Below are positions 34,422-43,373 of a stretch of 64,000 nt of DNA, one piece after another. Every line of letters begins with the position of its first letter. Position 1 is the stretch's first letter. The stretch lies in the NCBI RefSeq assembly GCF_019793435.1, contig NZ_JAILYH010000014.1:145572-209571 (forward strand), written 5' to 3'. The translations under genes were made by a program, and so were the position numbers. The notes below the pieces were generated by a model. It was not told the origin of the DNA, made no database searches, and was given only the letters and a program-made list of their open reading frames with translations. The stretch is from Rhizobium redzepovicii (GTDB lineage Bacteria; Pseudomonadota; Alphaproteobacteria; Rhizobiales; Rhizobiaceae).

Positions 34422-36518
34422 ACCACCTGCGTCGCCGCCGGATCTAAGAAGCGGAGCCGTTTCGCTTGCCATCGCCTTGGCGATTTCCTTGGCGAGTTGA
34501 GACTGATCATAGGGCTTTGCCAATCTCGGAAGATCTATATCGGTGCCGGCAGGAAGATCGGCGTAACCTGTCGCCAGCACGATCGGCAACGCCGGATGAA
34601 TGTCCCGTGCGGCCCGGGCAAGCTGTGCGCCGGTCATACCAGGCATCGAATAGTCGGTTATGACAAGGTCGAAATGCTGACCGCTGCTGATCAGTTCCAG
34701 CGCCTGCGCGCCGGAGTTTGCTTCGACGACCTCGTGGCCAAGATCTTCAAGCATGTCGACCGAACTCATGGCGATCAAAGCATCGTCATCGACGAGCAGG
34801 ATCTTAAGTCTGGATGCAGCTTGGGGAACGGGCAGTTCGGCTTCGATCGCCCGCTCGGGGCGCCGTTCGGTCGCCGGAAGCCACAATTCAGCGGTCGTTC
34901 CGACTCCAAGTTCGCTTGTCAGCCGAAGTGCGCCATTCAGCTGAACGGAAAGTCCGTGGATCATCGATAAGCCGAGGCCCGTGCCTTTTCCGAGTTCCTT
35001 GGTCGAGAAAAACGGATCTATTGCCTTCTTCAGCGTCTCCGCGTCCATGCCGGTGCCGCTGTCGGCCACCGCCAACACCAGATAGGCGCCCTTGTCGAGA
35101 ATGCCGTCATCGCCGGCCACCTGCGCATCACGCAGCGATATGGACAGCGTCCCGCCATCCGGCATCGCATCGCGGGCATTGACCGCAAGATTGAGTAGCG
35201 CCAATTCCAGCTGGTTCGCATCGACCAGCGCCGGCGGCAGCGTCGCCGGCAGGTTGGTTTCGATGCTGATCGAGGGTCCGACCGAACGCCGCAACAGGTC
35301 GTTCATGCCGGAGACCAGCTCGGCCAGATCGACGGGCTTGACCTGCAGATCCTGCTGTCTGGCAAAAGCCAGCAGCCGCTGCGTCAGCGCCGCCCCGCGC
35401 CGCGCGCCCTGAATCGCCCCGTCGACCAGACGCGTCGCCTTGCCATCTCCGGCAACATGCTTGCCGAGCAACTCCAGATTTCCGAGAACGACCATCAGCA
35501 GATTGTTGAAATCGTGTGCGACGCCGCCGGTCAGTTGGCCGATCGCCTCCATCTTCTGCGATTGGCGAAGCTGCTCCTCGGCTCTTTCACGCTGGGCGAC
35601 TTCCTCGAGCAGAGTCTGGTGAGCGGCGTTGACCTCTTTGGTCCGTTCCCTCACACGCTCTTCGAGGTTCTCATTGAGCCGTTTCAGATTTTCCTCGATG
35701 GTCTTGCGGACGGTGGTATCGGAGCAGACGCCGACGAGTTTCCTGGCGGAACCATATCTGTCGGAATAGAGCTGCGCGTGGACCTCGGTCCAATGCAGCG
35801 ATCCATCCGGCCAGATCGTCCTGTGCTCGATCGAATAGTCGCGTCCAGTATCGATCGTCTGGCGCAGGCGTGCCAGCACACTATCCCGGTCGTCGGGGTG
35901 GATGCTTGCGATCAGATCGTCGCGCGTGACATCGTCATCCGGCCCTCGGCCGAAGACCGCTTTGCAGGTCGCCGAAGCAGACAGGGCCATCGAGGACAGC
36001 TCCAGCTCCCACGCCCCGAGACGACCGGCGGCAAGCGCCGTCTGCAACCGTCGTTCTCCCTCGCCCAGAGCCTCGAGCCGGGCTCGCGCTTCATATTGGC
36101 GCAGGCGCCCCTTCAATGCGGTCCGGGCAACGCTGATGAAGGAGGTCGCATGGAACGGCCTTTCCAGGAATGTGACGTTGCCAAGAACCTCGGAAAGCCT
36201 GGCAGCGGCGGGATTTCGCTCAGGTCCTCCACCGCGTTGAGTGAGGACGATGAACGGCAGGTCCGACCAGCTCGGTTGGGCCGAAACCCAAGCGGCAATC
36301 GGCTTGAGATCGCTTGAGCGAACGGCCTCTTCCGTCAGCACGCCAAGCGCAATGTCATCGCTGAGCAATGACGCGAACATAGGCAGGTCAGTGGCAGCAA
36401 TCGATGCCAATCCGGCCTCATCGACCAACGATCTCGCCACCCAGGCATCGCGACCGGCAGGCGTGTAGATCAATGCTTTCGGTTTGCCGGAATTAGGAAT
36501 TGCCGCTATCCCCGCCAT
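34353..36518 (-). CDS. Hybrid histidine kinase partnered with KaiC-like ATPase
   Basis: A 721-residue sensor kinase without membrane segments. Residues about 1-130 look like a degenerate receiver domain (ALIYTPAGRDAW...); a PAS domain follows at about 165-280 (WELELSSMALSASA, HPDDRDSVLARL), then a coiled coil, a HisKA domain with GGVAHDFNN (His substrate), an HATPase domain with GTGLGLSMIHG, and a C-terminal receiver with ILLVDDDALIAM and DLVITDYSMPG. It starts at ATG 36518, 26 bases inside the kaiC-like gene, so the two are one operon. This HK type often accompanies KaiC homologues outside cyanobacteria. Confidence 0.88.
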   Translation of the reverse strand: MAGIAAIPNSGKPKALIYTPAGRDAWVARSLVDEAGLASIAATDLPMFASLLSDDIALGVLTEEAVRSSDLKPIAAWVSAQPSWSDLPFIVLTQRGGGPERNPAAARLSEVLGNVTFLERPFHATSFISVARTALKGRLRQYEARARLEALGEGERRLQTALAAGRLGAWELELSSMALSASATCKAVFGRGPDDDVTRDDLIASIHPDDRDSVLARLRQTIDTGRDYSIEHRTIWPDGSLHWTEVHAQLYSDRYGSARKLVGVCSDTTVRKTIEENLKRLNENLEERVRERTKEVNAAHQTLLEEVAQRERAEEQLRQSQKMEAIGQLTGGVAHDFNNLLMVVLGNLELLGKHVAGDGKATRLVDGAIQGARRGAALTQRLLAFARQQDLQVKPVDLAELVSGMNDLLRRSVGPSISIETNLPATLPPALVDANQLELALLNLAVNARDAMPDGGTLSISLRDAQVAGDDGILDKGAYLVLAVADSGTGMDAETLKKAIDPFFSTKELGKGTGLGLSMIHGLSVQLNGALRLTSELGVGTTAELWLPATERRPERAIEAELPVPQAASRLKILLVDDDALIAMSSVDMLEDLGHEVVEANSGAQALELISSGQHFDLVITDYSMPGMTGAQLARAARDIHPALPIVLATGYADLPAGTDIDLPRLAKPYDQSQLAKEIAKAMASETAPLLRSGGDAGGSKLRLSKANGAGDEIGDGACVV

Positions 36519-38004
36519 CGGTCGCGAGGAGCGGCGTTGAGGTCGTGACAAATTCGGGAACGCCGCGAAGCACGCCCTGGAACCCCACGAGAGGATCACC
36601 TAACCTCAGGCCGGAACCGTCGATACGATATTCCCGGATGGTATCCTCGTGAAAGCCGGTCCTCTTCTTGATCACCGAGACCGCACGCCGCACCTTTCCC
36701 GCAGCCTCGAAGTAGCGCAGCAGAATGACGGTGTCGGCGAGATAGGTGACGTCGACGGGCGCCTTCATATCACCGACCAAGCCGTGCTGGGCAACGGTGA
36801 GGAAGGTGTTGGCGCCTTGCCTGTTCAAATATTGCAGCAACTCATGCATATGAAGAATTAACGAATTCTCATCCGGCATCGAAGCCTGATAACCGTTGAT
36901 ACTGTCGATGATGACGGTTTTCGCATCCGACTTGTCGACGCAATTGCGCACGCGGTGGGCGAATTCGCCCGGCGACAGTTCGGCGGCATCGAGCTGTTCG
37001 ATGTGAATATAGCCCGCGTTTCGCATGGCTTCGAGATCCATTCCGAGCGCCTTCAGCCGCGTGAAGAGCAGGCCCAGCTCCTCGTCAAAAATGAAGGCCG
37101 CCACTTTCTCGCCGCGCGCAACCGCAGCCATCAGGAATTGAAACGAAAACGTGCTTTTGCCGGTGCCGGCAGGACCAAGGATGAGCGTACTGGAACCTCG
37201 CTCAAGGCCACCTCCTAAAAGAAGGTCCAGTTCTGGAATATTGCAGGAAATCTGATCACGGGCGTAATTCGACCTGTGTTCGGCGGCGACGAGCCGCGGA
37301 AAGACGATAACGCCACCAGTCTGGATGATGAAATCGTGATAGCCGCCGCGGAAGGCCTGTCCGCGATATTTTATGACCCTCAGACGTCGGCGTTCGGAGC
37401 CGTAGCTCGGTGCCATCTCTTCGAGATGGATGACGCCGTGCACGACGCTGTGCACTGTCTTGTCGAGCACCTCGGACGTCAGATCATCGAGCAGAAGCAC
37501 TGTCGCGCCTTGTCGGGCAAAATAATGTTTGAGCGCCAGGATCTGGCGGCGGTAGCGCAGTGAACTTTGCGCGAGCAACCTTATCTCCGACAGACTATCG
37601 AGAACCACGCGACGTGGCTTAATCCGCTCGAAAGCGGCAAAGATTTCCTTTGTCGTCTCTCCGAGTTCAAGATCCGACGAATAAAGCAGGCTCTGCTGCT
37701 GGTCGGCATCCAGCAGGCTTTCCGGAGGCACGACCTCGAAGACCTCGATATTGCCATCGATCACCATGCCGTGAGATGCGGCACCGGCCCGAAGTTCGCT
37801 CTCGGTTTCCGAAAGGGTGATGTAGAGCCCCTGCTCGCCGAGCCGTGCACCTTCGATCAGGAACTGCAGCGCAATCGTCGTTTTGCCAGCTCCCGGATTT
37901 CCCTCCAGGAGGAAAACGTGCCCCGGCGAAAGCCCCCCGGCCAGAACTGTATCCAAACCGGACACGCCGGTCCGGGCTTTCGTGGCAGGTGCCGCAGTAT
38001 TCAT
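36493..38004 (-). CDS. KaiC-like dual RecA-fold ATPase
   Basis: A 503-residue protein with two KaiC domains. Walker A motifs are GNPGAGKTT (35-43) and GPAGTGKST (277-285). In cyanobacterial KaiC the first domain has two catalytic Glu; here the place reads SE (65-66). In the second domain the pair reads DE (307-308). The autophosphorylation dyad Ser-Thr corresponds to about Thr420-Tyr421 in VTYLADTVILL. These features suggest an ATPase or kinase cycle unlike the clock enzyme. No kaiA or kaiB adjoins. The downstream hybrid kinase overlaps the gene, which points to signalling or stress timing rather than a proven clock. Confidence 0.88.
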   Translation of the reverse strand: MNTAAPATKARTGVSGLDTVLAGGLSPGHVFLLEGNPGAGKTTIALQFLIEGARLGEQGLYITLSETESELRAGAASHGMVIDGNIEVFEVVPPESLLDADQQQSLLYSSDLELGETTKEIFAAFERIKPRRVVLDSLSEIRLLAQSSLRYRRQILALKHYFARQGATVLLLDDLTSEVLDKTVHSVVHGVIHLEEMAPSYGSERRRLRVIKYRGQAFRGGYHDFIIQTGGVIVFPRLVAAEHRSNYARDQISCNIPELDLLLGGGLERGSSTLILGPAGTGKSTFSFQFLMAAVARGEKVAAFIFDEELGLLFTRLKALGMDLEAMRNAGYIHIEQLDAAELSPGEFAHRVRNCVDKSDAKTVIIDSINGYQASMPDENSLILHMHELLQYLNRQGANTFLTVAQHGLVGDMKAPVDVTYLADTVILLRYFEAAGKVRRAVSVIKKRTGFHEDTIREYRIDGSGLRLGDPLVGFQGVLRGVPEFVTTSTPLLATDGGDSGNS

Positions 38005-38149
38005 TCACTGTTTCCTTCAATTTCAAGTGTGAATTAGCGGCGAACGAAGGAATGTCAAATCACTGGCAGGCATGATTTCGCTTCCGCCAAGAGCCGATCA
38101 CCAGTGGTTCGGATATATGCCTGTCCGGGCGGTGCGAAACGGCGAGCGC

Positions 38150-39043
38150 TTATGCTCGATAGCGAAGTGCATCGACGACGAGGGCAAATGCCGGCGACGT
38201 ATGCCGGCGGCTCGGATAGTAGAGATGGTAGCCGGAAAACGGCGGGCACCAATCCTCGAGGACGCGCACCAGTCGTCCATCGGCCAGATGCGCCTCGACC
38301 AAGTTCTCCGGCATGTATGCCAGCCCCAGACCTGCCAGTACTGCGTTCAGCCGCAGCGCTATATTGTTGAAAACCAATTGCCCTTCGACCCGAACTCTGA
38401 GCTCGCGCCCGTCCTTTTCGAACTCCCATGCATAAACGCTGCCATAGGTCGGCAGGCGCAGATTGATGCAATTGTGATCTGTAAGGTCCTGCGGCGTCAG
38501 CGCCTTCGGCCTGGTGTCGAAATAGGCGGGAGCGCCGACTACGGCCATGCGCATGTCGGGGCCGATGCGCACCGCAATCATGTCCTTCGCTACCTGTTCT
38601 CCAAGCCGCACCCCTGCATCGTAGCGCTCCGCGACGATGTCGGTCAGACCGTAGTCGACGATGATTTCGACATTGATATCGGGATATTCAGGCAGGAGCT
38701 TTGCCAAGGCGGGCCAAAGGACGGCATTGGCCGCATGCTCGCCCGCATTGATGCGAATGGTGCCTGCCGGCTTCTCCCGAAACGCGCTTAAGGCGGCCAG
38801 CTCGCTCTCGATCTCGTCGAGGCGCGGCCCGATGGAGACGAGCAGGCGTTCGCCGGCCTCTGTCGGCGCGACGCTGCGGGTCGTGCGTGTCAGCAATCGC
38901 AGTCCAAGTCGCTCCTCGAGCCCGCGGATGGTGTGGCTGAGTGCCGATTGCGACACACCCAGCTTACCCGCCGCCTTTGTGAAGCTCTGTGCGCGTGCAA
39001 CGGCGAGGAAGGCGATGAGGTCGTTGACGGCGGGGCGCGGCAT
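38150..39043 (-). CDS. LysR-family regulator
   Basis: A 297-residue LysR protein: helix-turn-helix in SFTKAAGKLGVSQSALSHTI, ending RTTRSVAPTEAGERLL, and a substrate-binding domain from residue about 90 (GTIRINAGEHAANAVL, RYDAGVRLGEQVAKDM, NAVLAGLGLAYMPENL). It is divergent from a cupin and aldo/keto reductase pair and probably controls them. The ATG at 39043 is a plausible start. The inducer is unknown. Confidence 0.9.
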   Translation of the reverse strand: MPRPAVNDLIAFLAVARAQSFTKAAGKLGVSQSALSHTIRGLEERLGLRLLTRTTRSVAPTEAGERLLVSIGPRLDEIESELAALSAFREKPAGTIRINAGEHAANAVLWPALAKLLPEYPDINVEIIVDYGLTDIVAERYDAGVRLGEQVAKDMIAVRIGPDMRMAVVGAPAYFDTRPKALTPQDLTDHNCINLRLPTYGSVYAWEFEKDGRELRVRVEGQLVFNNIALRLNAVLAGLGLAYMPENLVEAHLADGRLVRVLEDWCPPFSGYHLYYPSRRHTSPAFALVVDALRYRA

Positions 39044-39177
39044 TTATGAAACTTTCTCATGGGTTCTTGCCGTTTATACCATCTAATCGCGATCAGGCGC
39101 ACGCCCTAAATACCTTTTCACTCGAGTGGACATGTCCACCCCGACATCGAAAGCCCGACATCGAAAGGAAGACAAGA

Positions 39178-39573
39178 ATGGATATCAAGCGAAGCGGTTC
39201 GCAACCTTCGGCAAACGGACCAGCCGATTGGTTTACCGGCAGCGTGCGTGTCGACCCGCTGTTTGCCGTGACCAGCCCCGCACGTGCGGCCGGCGCCAGC
39301 GTCACCTTCGAGCCCGGAGCCCGCACCGCCTGGCACACCCATCCGCTCGGCCAGACGCTGATCGTCACGTCGGGTTGCGGTCGCGTGCAGCGCGAGGGCG
39401 GCCCCGTCGAGAAGATCCGCGCCGGCGACGTCGTCTGGTTCGCCCCGGGTGAACGCCATTGGCACGGCGCATCGCCGACGACGGCGATGACCCATATCGC
39501 CATCCAGGAACAGCTCGATGGCAAGGTTGTCGACTGGCTGGAGCATGTCACCGACACGCAATACCAAGGTTAG
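39178..39573 (+). CDS. Cupin-domain protein
   Basis: A 131-residue single-domain cupin. Metal-binding residues sit in WHTHPLGQTL (first cupin motif) and GERHWHGASP (second). The ATG at 39178 follows AAAGGAAGACAAG. Frames reading in from further upstream are not supported. Similar small cupins with an aldo/keto reductase under a LysR regulator are common in proteobacteria; carboxymuconolactone-like or quercetinase-like roles have been proposed, but none can be assigned here. Confidence 0.87.
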   Translation: MDIKRSGSQPSANGPADWFTGSVRVDPLFAVTSPARAAGASVTFEPGARTAWHTHPLGQTLIVTSGCGRVQREGGPVEKIRAGDVVWFAPGERHWHGASPTTAMTHIAIQEQLDGKVVDWLEHVTDTQYQG

Positions 39574-39587
39574 AAAAGGAAACTTCT

Positions 39588-40577
39588 ATGCAGAAACGTG
39601 AGCTTGGAAAGAGCGGACTTCATGTCTCGGCCATCGGTCTCGGCTGCATGGGGCTGAGTTACGGTTATGGCCCGGCGACAGGTATTCAGGAAGCGACAGC
39701 ACTAATCCAGCGGGCATTCGAACGCGGCGTGAACCTCTTCGACACGGCCGAGGCCTATGGCCCCTACAAGAACGAAGAGCTTCTGGGAGAGGCGCTTGCC
39801 CCCTTTCGCAACGAGGTGGTGATCGCCACAAAATTCGGTTTTAACTTCGATGCCAATGGTGGCCAGAGCGGCATGAACAGCCGCCCGGAACAGATCCGCG
39901 CGGTGGCCCACCAGGCGCTGAAGCGCTTGAAGACCGATGTCATCGATCTGTTCTACCAGCATCGCGTCGATCCGGATGTTCCGATCGAGGACGTCGCCGG
40001 CACGGTCAAGGCGTTGATCGCGGAAGGCAAGGTCCGGCATTTCGGACTCTCCGAAGCCGGCGCCCAGACGATCCGGCGCGCCCATGCCGTCCAGCCTGTG
40101 ACGGCGCTGCAGAGCGAATATTCGCTCTGGTGGCGCGAGCCCGAGCAAGAGATCCTGCCGGTGCTGGAGGAACTCGGAATCGGCTTCGTGCCGTTTAGTC
40201 CGCTCGGCAAGGGCTTCCTCACCGGCGCGATCAGCGAAACCACAACCTTCGACAGCAAGGACTTTCGCAACATCGTTCCGCGGTTTTCGGCAGACGCGCG
40301 AAAGGCCAACCAGGTGCTCGTCGATCTCCTCGCAGAGATCGCTGCGCACAAGAAGGTCACCCCGGCCCAGGTGGCGCTCGCCTGGCTGCTGGCGCAGAAA
40401 CCCTGGATCGTACCGATCCCCGGCACCACCAAACTGCATCGGCTTGACGAGAACATCGCAGCCGCCGAGGTCGAACTTACTGTTGAGGATCTCGGCAATA
40501 TTGAAAGCGCGCTCGCCACCATCAAGGTGAAAGGCGATCGTTATCCCGCGCATCTGCAGGCAAGGGTCAACCGCTGA
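39588..40577 (+). CDS. Aldo/keto reductase
   Basis: A 329-residue NADPH-dependent reductase. The catalytic tetrad is in view: Asp and Tyr in NLFDTAEAYGPYKNEELLG, Lys in VVIATKFGF, and His in IDLFYQHRVDP. The cofactor segment VPIPGTTKLHRLDEN near the end marks NADPH preference. It starts at the ATG 39588, 14 bases after the cupin, after AAAAGGAAAC, and the two form an operon. The substrate is a carbonyl or diketone by family knowledge. Confidence 0.92.
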   Translation: MQKRELGKSGLHVSAIGLGCMGLSYGYGPATGIQEATALIQRAFERGVNLFDTAEAYGPYKNEELLGEALAPFRNEVVIATKFGFNFDANGGQSGMNSRPEQIRAVAHQALKRLKTDVIDLFYQHRVDPDVPIEDVAGTVKALIAEGKVRHFGLSEAGAQTIRRAHAVQPVTALQSEYSLWWREPEQEILPVLEELGIGFVPFSPLGKGFLTGAISETTTFDSKDFRNIVPRFSADARKANQVLVDLLAEIAAHKKVTPAQVALAWLLAQKPWIVPIPGTTKLHRLDENIAAAEVELTVEDLGNIESALATIKVKGDRYPAHLQARVNR

Positions 40578-40621
40578 GAACAGAAGCGGCCGCCATCGTT
40601 TGCGGCCGCTTCTTCATCGCG

Positions 40622-41257
40622 TCATCGTCTCGGCGCCGGCGCGTTCTCCTGGAAAGCCGGGATTGTCTCGAGCCTGCCGACAATCTCGGCAATACTGGGC
40701 CACCGGGCGAGATCGAAGCCCATGCGTCGGGCGCTGATCGCCTGCGGGAAGAGAAAGATATCGGCAACGCCAGGCCGGTCGCCGACGGCGAAGGCGCCCG
40801 GCCTCCGGCCGGCAATCATCGTCTCCACAGCCGCCATTCCCTCGCCGACCCAATGGCGGCTCCAGCCGGCGATGGCATCGGCATTGGCCTGGAAGGTCGT
40901 TTTGAGATGCAGCCCGATCCGCGGCGGCAGCAGCGCATGGATCTCGGCGGCGATCGCCAGGGCGATCGACCGCGCCAGCGCCCGGCCCTCCGCTGTGTCG
41001 GGCAGCAGGGCCGGTTGCGGCTGGACCTCGTCGAGATATTCGACGATCGCCAGCGACTGGGTGATGAGAACGCCATCATCCGTCAGCAAGGCCGGCACCA
41101 GCCCTTGCGGATTGACGCTGCGATATCCGGCCTGCCGGCTCTCGGCCTCTTCGCCGAGAATGGAGATCGGCAGCACCTCGGCCGTCAGCCCCTTAAGGGC
41201 GAGCGCGATCCGAACTCTTGAGGTCGCCGAGGAAATTTCGTTCTGATAGAGTTTCAC
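40622..41257 (-). CDS. Zeta-class glutathione S-transferase (maleylacetoacetate isomerase-like)
   Basis: A 211-residue GST. The N-terminal SSATSRVRIALALKGL aligns with the zeta-class SSCSxRVRIAL motif, the catalytic Ser being present and the Cys replaced by Ala. VNPQGLVPALL and ITQSLAIVEYLDE form the glutathione site; PGVADIFLFPQAI is the C-terminal domain helix. Zeta enzymes isomerise maleylacetoacetate in tyrosine degradation, but no tyrosine genes adjoin. GTG at 41257 overlaps the stop of a predicted 50-residue ORF by four bases (GTGA). Confidence 0.85.
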   Translation of the reverse strand: MKLYQNEISSATSRVRIALALKGLTAEVLPISILGEEAESRQAGYRSVNPQGLVPALLTDDGVLITQSLAIVEYLDEVQPQPALLPDTAEGRALARSIALAIAAEIHALLPPRIGLHLKTTFQANADAIAGWSRHWVGEGMAAVETMIAGRRPGAFAVGDRPGVADIFLFPQAISARRMGFDLARWPSIAEIVGRLETIPAFQENAPAPRR

Positions 41258-41406
41258 TGTCTTTCTCCCTGATGGCCTGAAGAGGAAACCGTGGACGCCG
41301 CCGTCACAAGGCCGGCGAGCGGCGAAGGCTCCCGCGAACTTACGTCGTAGATGCAGGGCGCGGCGAAGACCGTCGCGCCCAGAATGCAGATGATCATCAA
41401 TCGCAT
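41254..41406 (-). CDS. Predicted 50-residue peptide upstream of the GST
   Basis: An ORF starting ATG at 41406 (MRLMIICILGATVFAAPC...) directly after GGAGG and ending TGA at 41254-41256, inside the GTG start of the GST gene. The first 18 residues are hydrophobic and could be a signal peptide or membrane anchor. The tail is Ser-rich and polar. Strong ribosome site and coupled stop/start support translation; no family was recognised. Confidence 0.4.
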   Translation of the reverse strand: MRLMIICILGATVFAAPCIYDVSSREPSPLAGLVTAASTVSSSGHQGERQ

Positions 41407-41444
41407 CAAAACCTCCATCGGCGAGGCCGATCGGTCGCTATCCG

Positions 41445-41861
41445 TCAGACAACGATCAATTCGACATGGATATTGCCGCGCGTGGCCTTCGAATAGGGGC
41501 AGGTCCGGTGCGCCTCATCCACCAGCGCCTTCGCGACATCCGCTTCGATGCCAGGCAAGCTGACATTGAGGCGGGCTTGCAGGAAATACCCGCCGTCGGT
41601 CGATCCGAGATCGACCTCGGCATTCACCGCGGTCTCCGCCGGAAGCCCGACCTTCAGCTTGCCTGCGGCTATGCCGATTGCGCCGATGAAGCAGGCCGAC
41701 CAGCCGGCGGCGAAAAGCTGTTCGGGATTGGTGCCCGGCCGCGCGCTGCCGGGCGGCGAGAGCTTGATATTTAGCTCTCCGTCATCGCTCTGCGAAGCGC
41801 CGTCGCGCCCACCGGTGGTGCGGGTCTTGCCGGTATAAAGAACCTTGTCGATCTTGGTCAT
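41445..41861 (-). CDS. ohr: Organic hydroperoxide resistance protein (Ohr)
   Basis: A 138-residue OsmC-fold peroxidase. The two redox Cys lie in GWSACFIGAIG and HRTCPYSKATRGN, and the N-terminal YTGKTRTTGGRDG is typical of Ohr. The protein reduces lipid and organic hydroperoxides with lipoylated partners. ATG at 41861 follows AAGGAGTGTTTCC. No OhrR-type regulator adjoins; the promoter lies in the gap before 41862. Confidence 0.93.
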   Translation of the reverse strand: MTKIDKVLYTGKTRTTGGRDGASQSDDGELNIKLSPPGSARPGTNPEQLFAAGWSACFIGAIGIAAGKLKVGLPAETAVNAEVDLGSTDGGYFLQARLNVSLPGIEADVAKALVDEAHRTCPYSKATRGNIHVELIVV

Positions 41862-42053
41862 GGAAACACTCCTTGTCTCGGTCGCTACTCGCGATCGGAT
41901 CGCCTCAGGCGATCGGGTTGAACGGAGTGAGGTTTGACCGACTGTTATATCCGGCATGTTTCCGAAATCGGCCGAAATGTCACAAAACGTAGCATCCGGC
42001 ATCCAGGACATTATCCCATACAAACCGCCGGAAATTTTTCCGGCAGGCCAGCA

Positions 42054-43373
42054 TCACCGAAGGGTGACTTCCGCCGCCAGCCCGCCGCCGGCGCGATTGT
42101 AGAGCCGGAGCGATCCGCCGATCTTGGCCGTCAGTTGTTGGGCGATCGCAAGACCAAGACCCGTGCCGCCCGTCTCCCGGTTGCGGGATTGCTCCAGCCG
42201 GAAGAACGGCTGCATGGCGGCTTCGAGCATGTCTTCAGGAATTCCAGGCCCCCGATCCATCACGGTGATGACGACATTGTTTTCCGCATTGTGCTCGACG
42301 CTGATTTCGGCAGCACCCGCAAACTTCAACGCATTGTCGATGAAATTCGACAGGATGCGGCGAAGGGCATGCGGCTTGGTCAAGGCGGCGCCCTGAACCA
42401 GCCCGACGACGGTCACCGCCTTTCCGGTGTCCTGATAGTCATAGGATATGCTGTCGATGAACGAGGCGAGATCGATGCGGGCATTCTTCTCGCCGCTGCC
42501 GTGGGCGCTGCGCGCATAGGCTATACCGTCCTGGACGAGGCGCTGAATCTCGCCGAGATCATGCACCAGCTTTTCCTTTTCGGGTGAATCCTCCGCCATA
42601 TCGGCGCGCAGCCGCATGCGGGTGATCGGCGTCTGCAGATCGTGCGAGATGGCCGCCAGTATCTGCACGCGCTCTTCGAGGTAATGGGCGATCCGCTCCC
42701 GCATCGCATTGAATGCCCTCACCGCATGCGCGACCTCGCTCGGACCGGCCTCGGTCAAAGCAGGACCGTCCTTGTTGGGGTCGAGGGCATCGGCCGCGGC
42801 CGCAAGCGCACCCAGCGGCCGGATCGCCTGGCGAACCGCGAACCAGGTGCAGAGGATGAGCAGCAGCATCTGGATGACGAAGACATAGGGCAGCCATCCG
42901 GCGATCGGCATGACGCCCTTCGGCGTGACGTCGATCGTCAGCGGGCTTCCGTCGCTCAGCGTCAGATGCGCCTGCAATCGGTTCACCGCACCCGGAATCC
43001 GTTCGATGCTGATAGGAAAGCGATGCCCGATCGCCTCCTCGATCTTGCCCGATATCTCGGCCCCTTTGCTTGACGTGTCGGGCACGCCGGGAAGTCCGGG
43101 CCCGAGCACGAAGCGGTAATTGCCGCGGCTCAGCCGATCGAGGAGATCGCCGCGCTCGCCCGGCGGAAGCCGGTCGAGAACGGCGATAGACGTTGCGACA
43201 TCATTCTCCAGCGTGCCGAGCATCACCGCCTTGGCCGACATGGTGCGCTCCATATAGAGCACGCTGAAGGACAGCCCGTAGGCAAGGGCGAGACCGATCA
43301 AAAGGATCAAGAAGATTCGCGACCGCAACGTCCTCGGCCAGATCAAACCCGAGAACCATGGGATCGCCCTCAT
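42054..43373 (-). CDS. Sensor histidine kinase, OmpR-partner type
   Basis: A 439-residue membrane kinase. A first membrane helix lies at about residues 19-41, a periplasmic sensor loop follows, then a second helix (YVFVIQMLLLILCTWF) and a HAMP linker. HisKA has AAISHDLQTPITRMRLRAD; the ATPase domain has NFIDNALKFA, MDRGPGIPE and GTGLGLAIAQQL. The ATG at 43373 overlaps the stop of the response regulator gene by four bases; longer upstream reading is a shadow. The pair resembles osmotic, redox or antibiotic-stress systems. The signal is not known. Confidence 0.93.
   Translation of the reverse strand: MRAIPWFSGLIWPRTLRSRIFLILLIGLALAYGLSFSVLYMERTMSAKAVMLGTLENDVATSIAVLDRLPPGERGDLLDRLSRGNYRFVLGPGLPGVPDTSSKGAEISGKIEEAIGHRFPISIERIPGAVNRLQAHLTLSDGSPLTIDVTPKGVMPIAGWLPYVFVIQMLLLILCTWFAVRQAIRPLGALAAAADALDPNKDGPALTEAGPSEVAHAVRAFNAMRERIAHYLEERVQILAAISHDLQTPITRMRLRADMAEDSPEKEKLVHDLGEIQRLVQDGIAYARSAHGSGEKNARIDLASFIDSISYDYQDTGKAVTVVGLVQGAALTKPHALRRILSNFIDNALKFAGAAEISVEHNAENNVVITVMDRGPGIPEDMLEAAMQPFFRLEQSRNRETGGTGLGLAIAQQLTAKIGGSLRLYNRAGGGLAAEVTLR

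Noticed and set aside
36493..38004. Naming the gene as a true circadian clock kaiC
   Set aside because: No kaiA/kaiB in view and key residues differ; only KaiC-like is supported.
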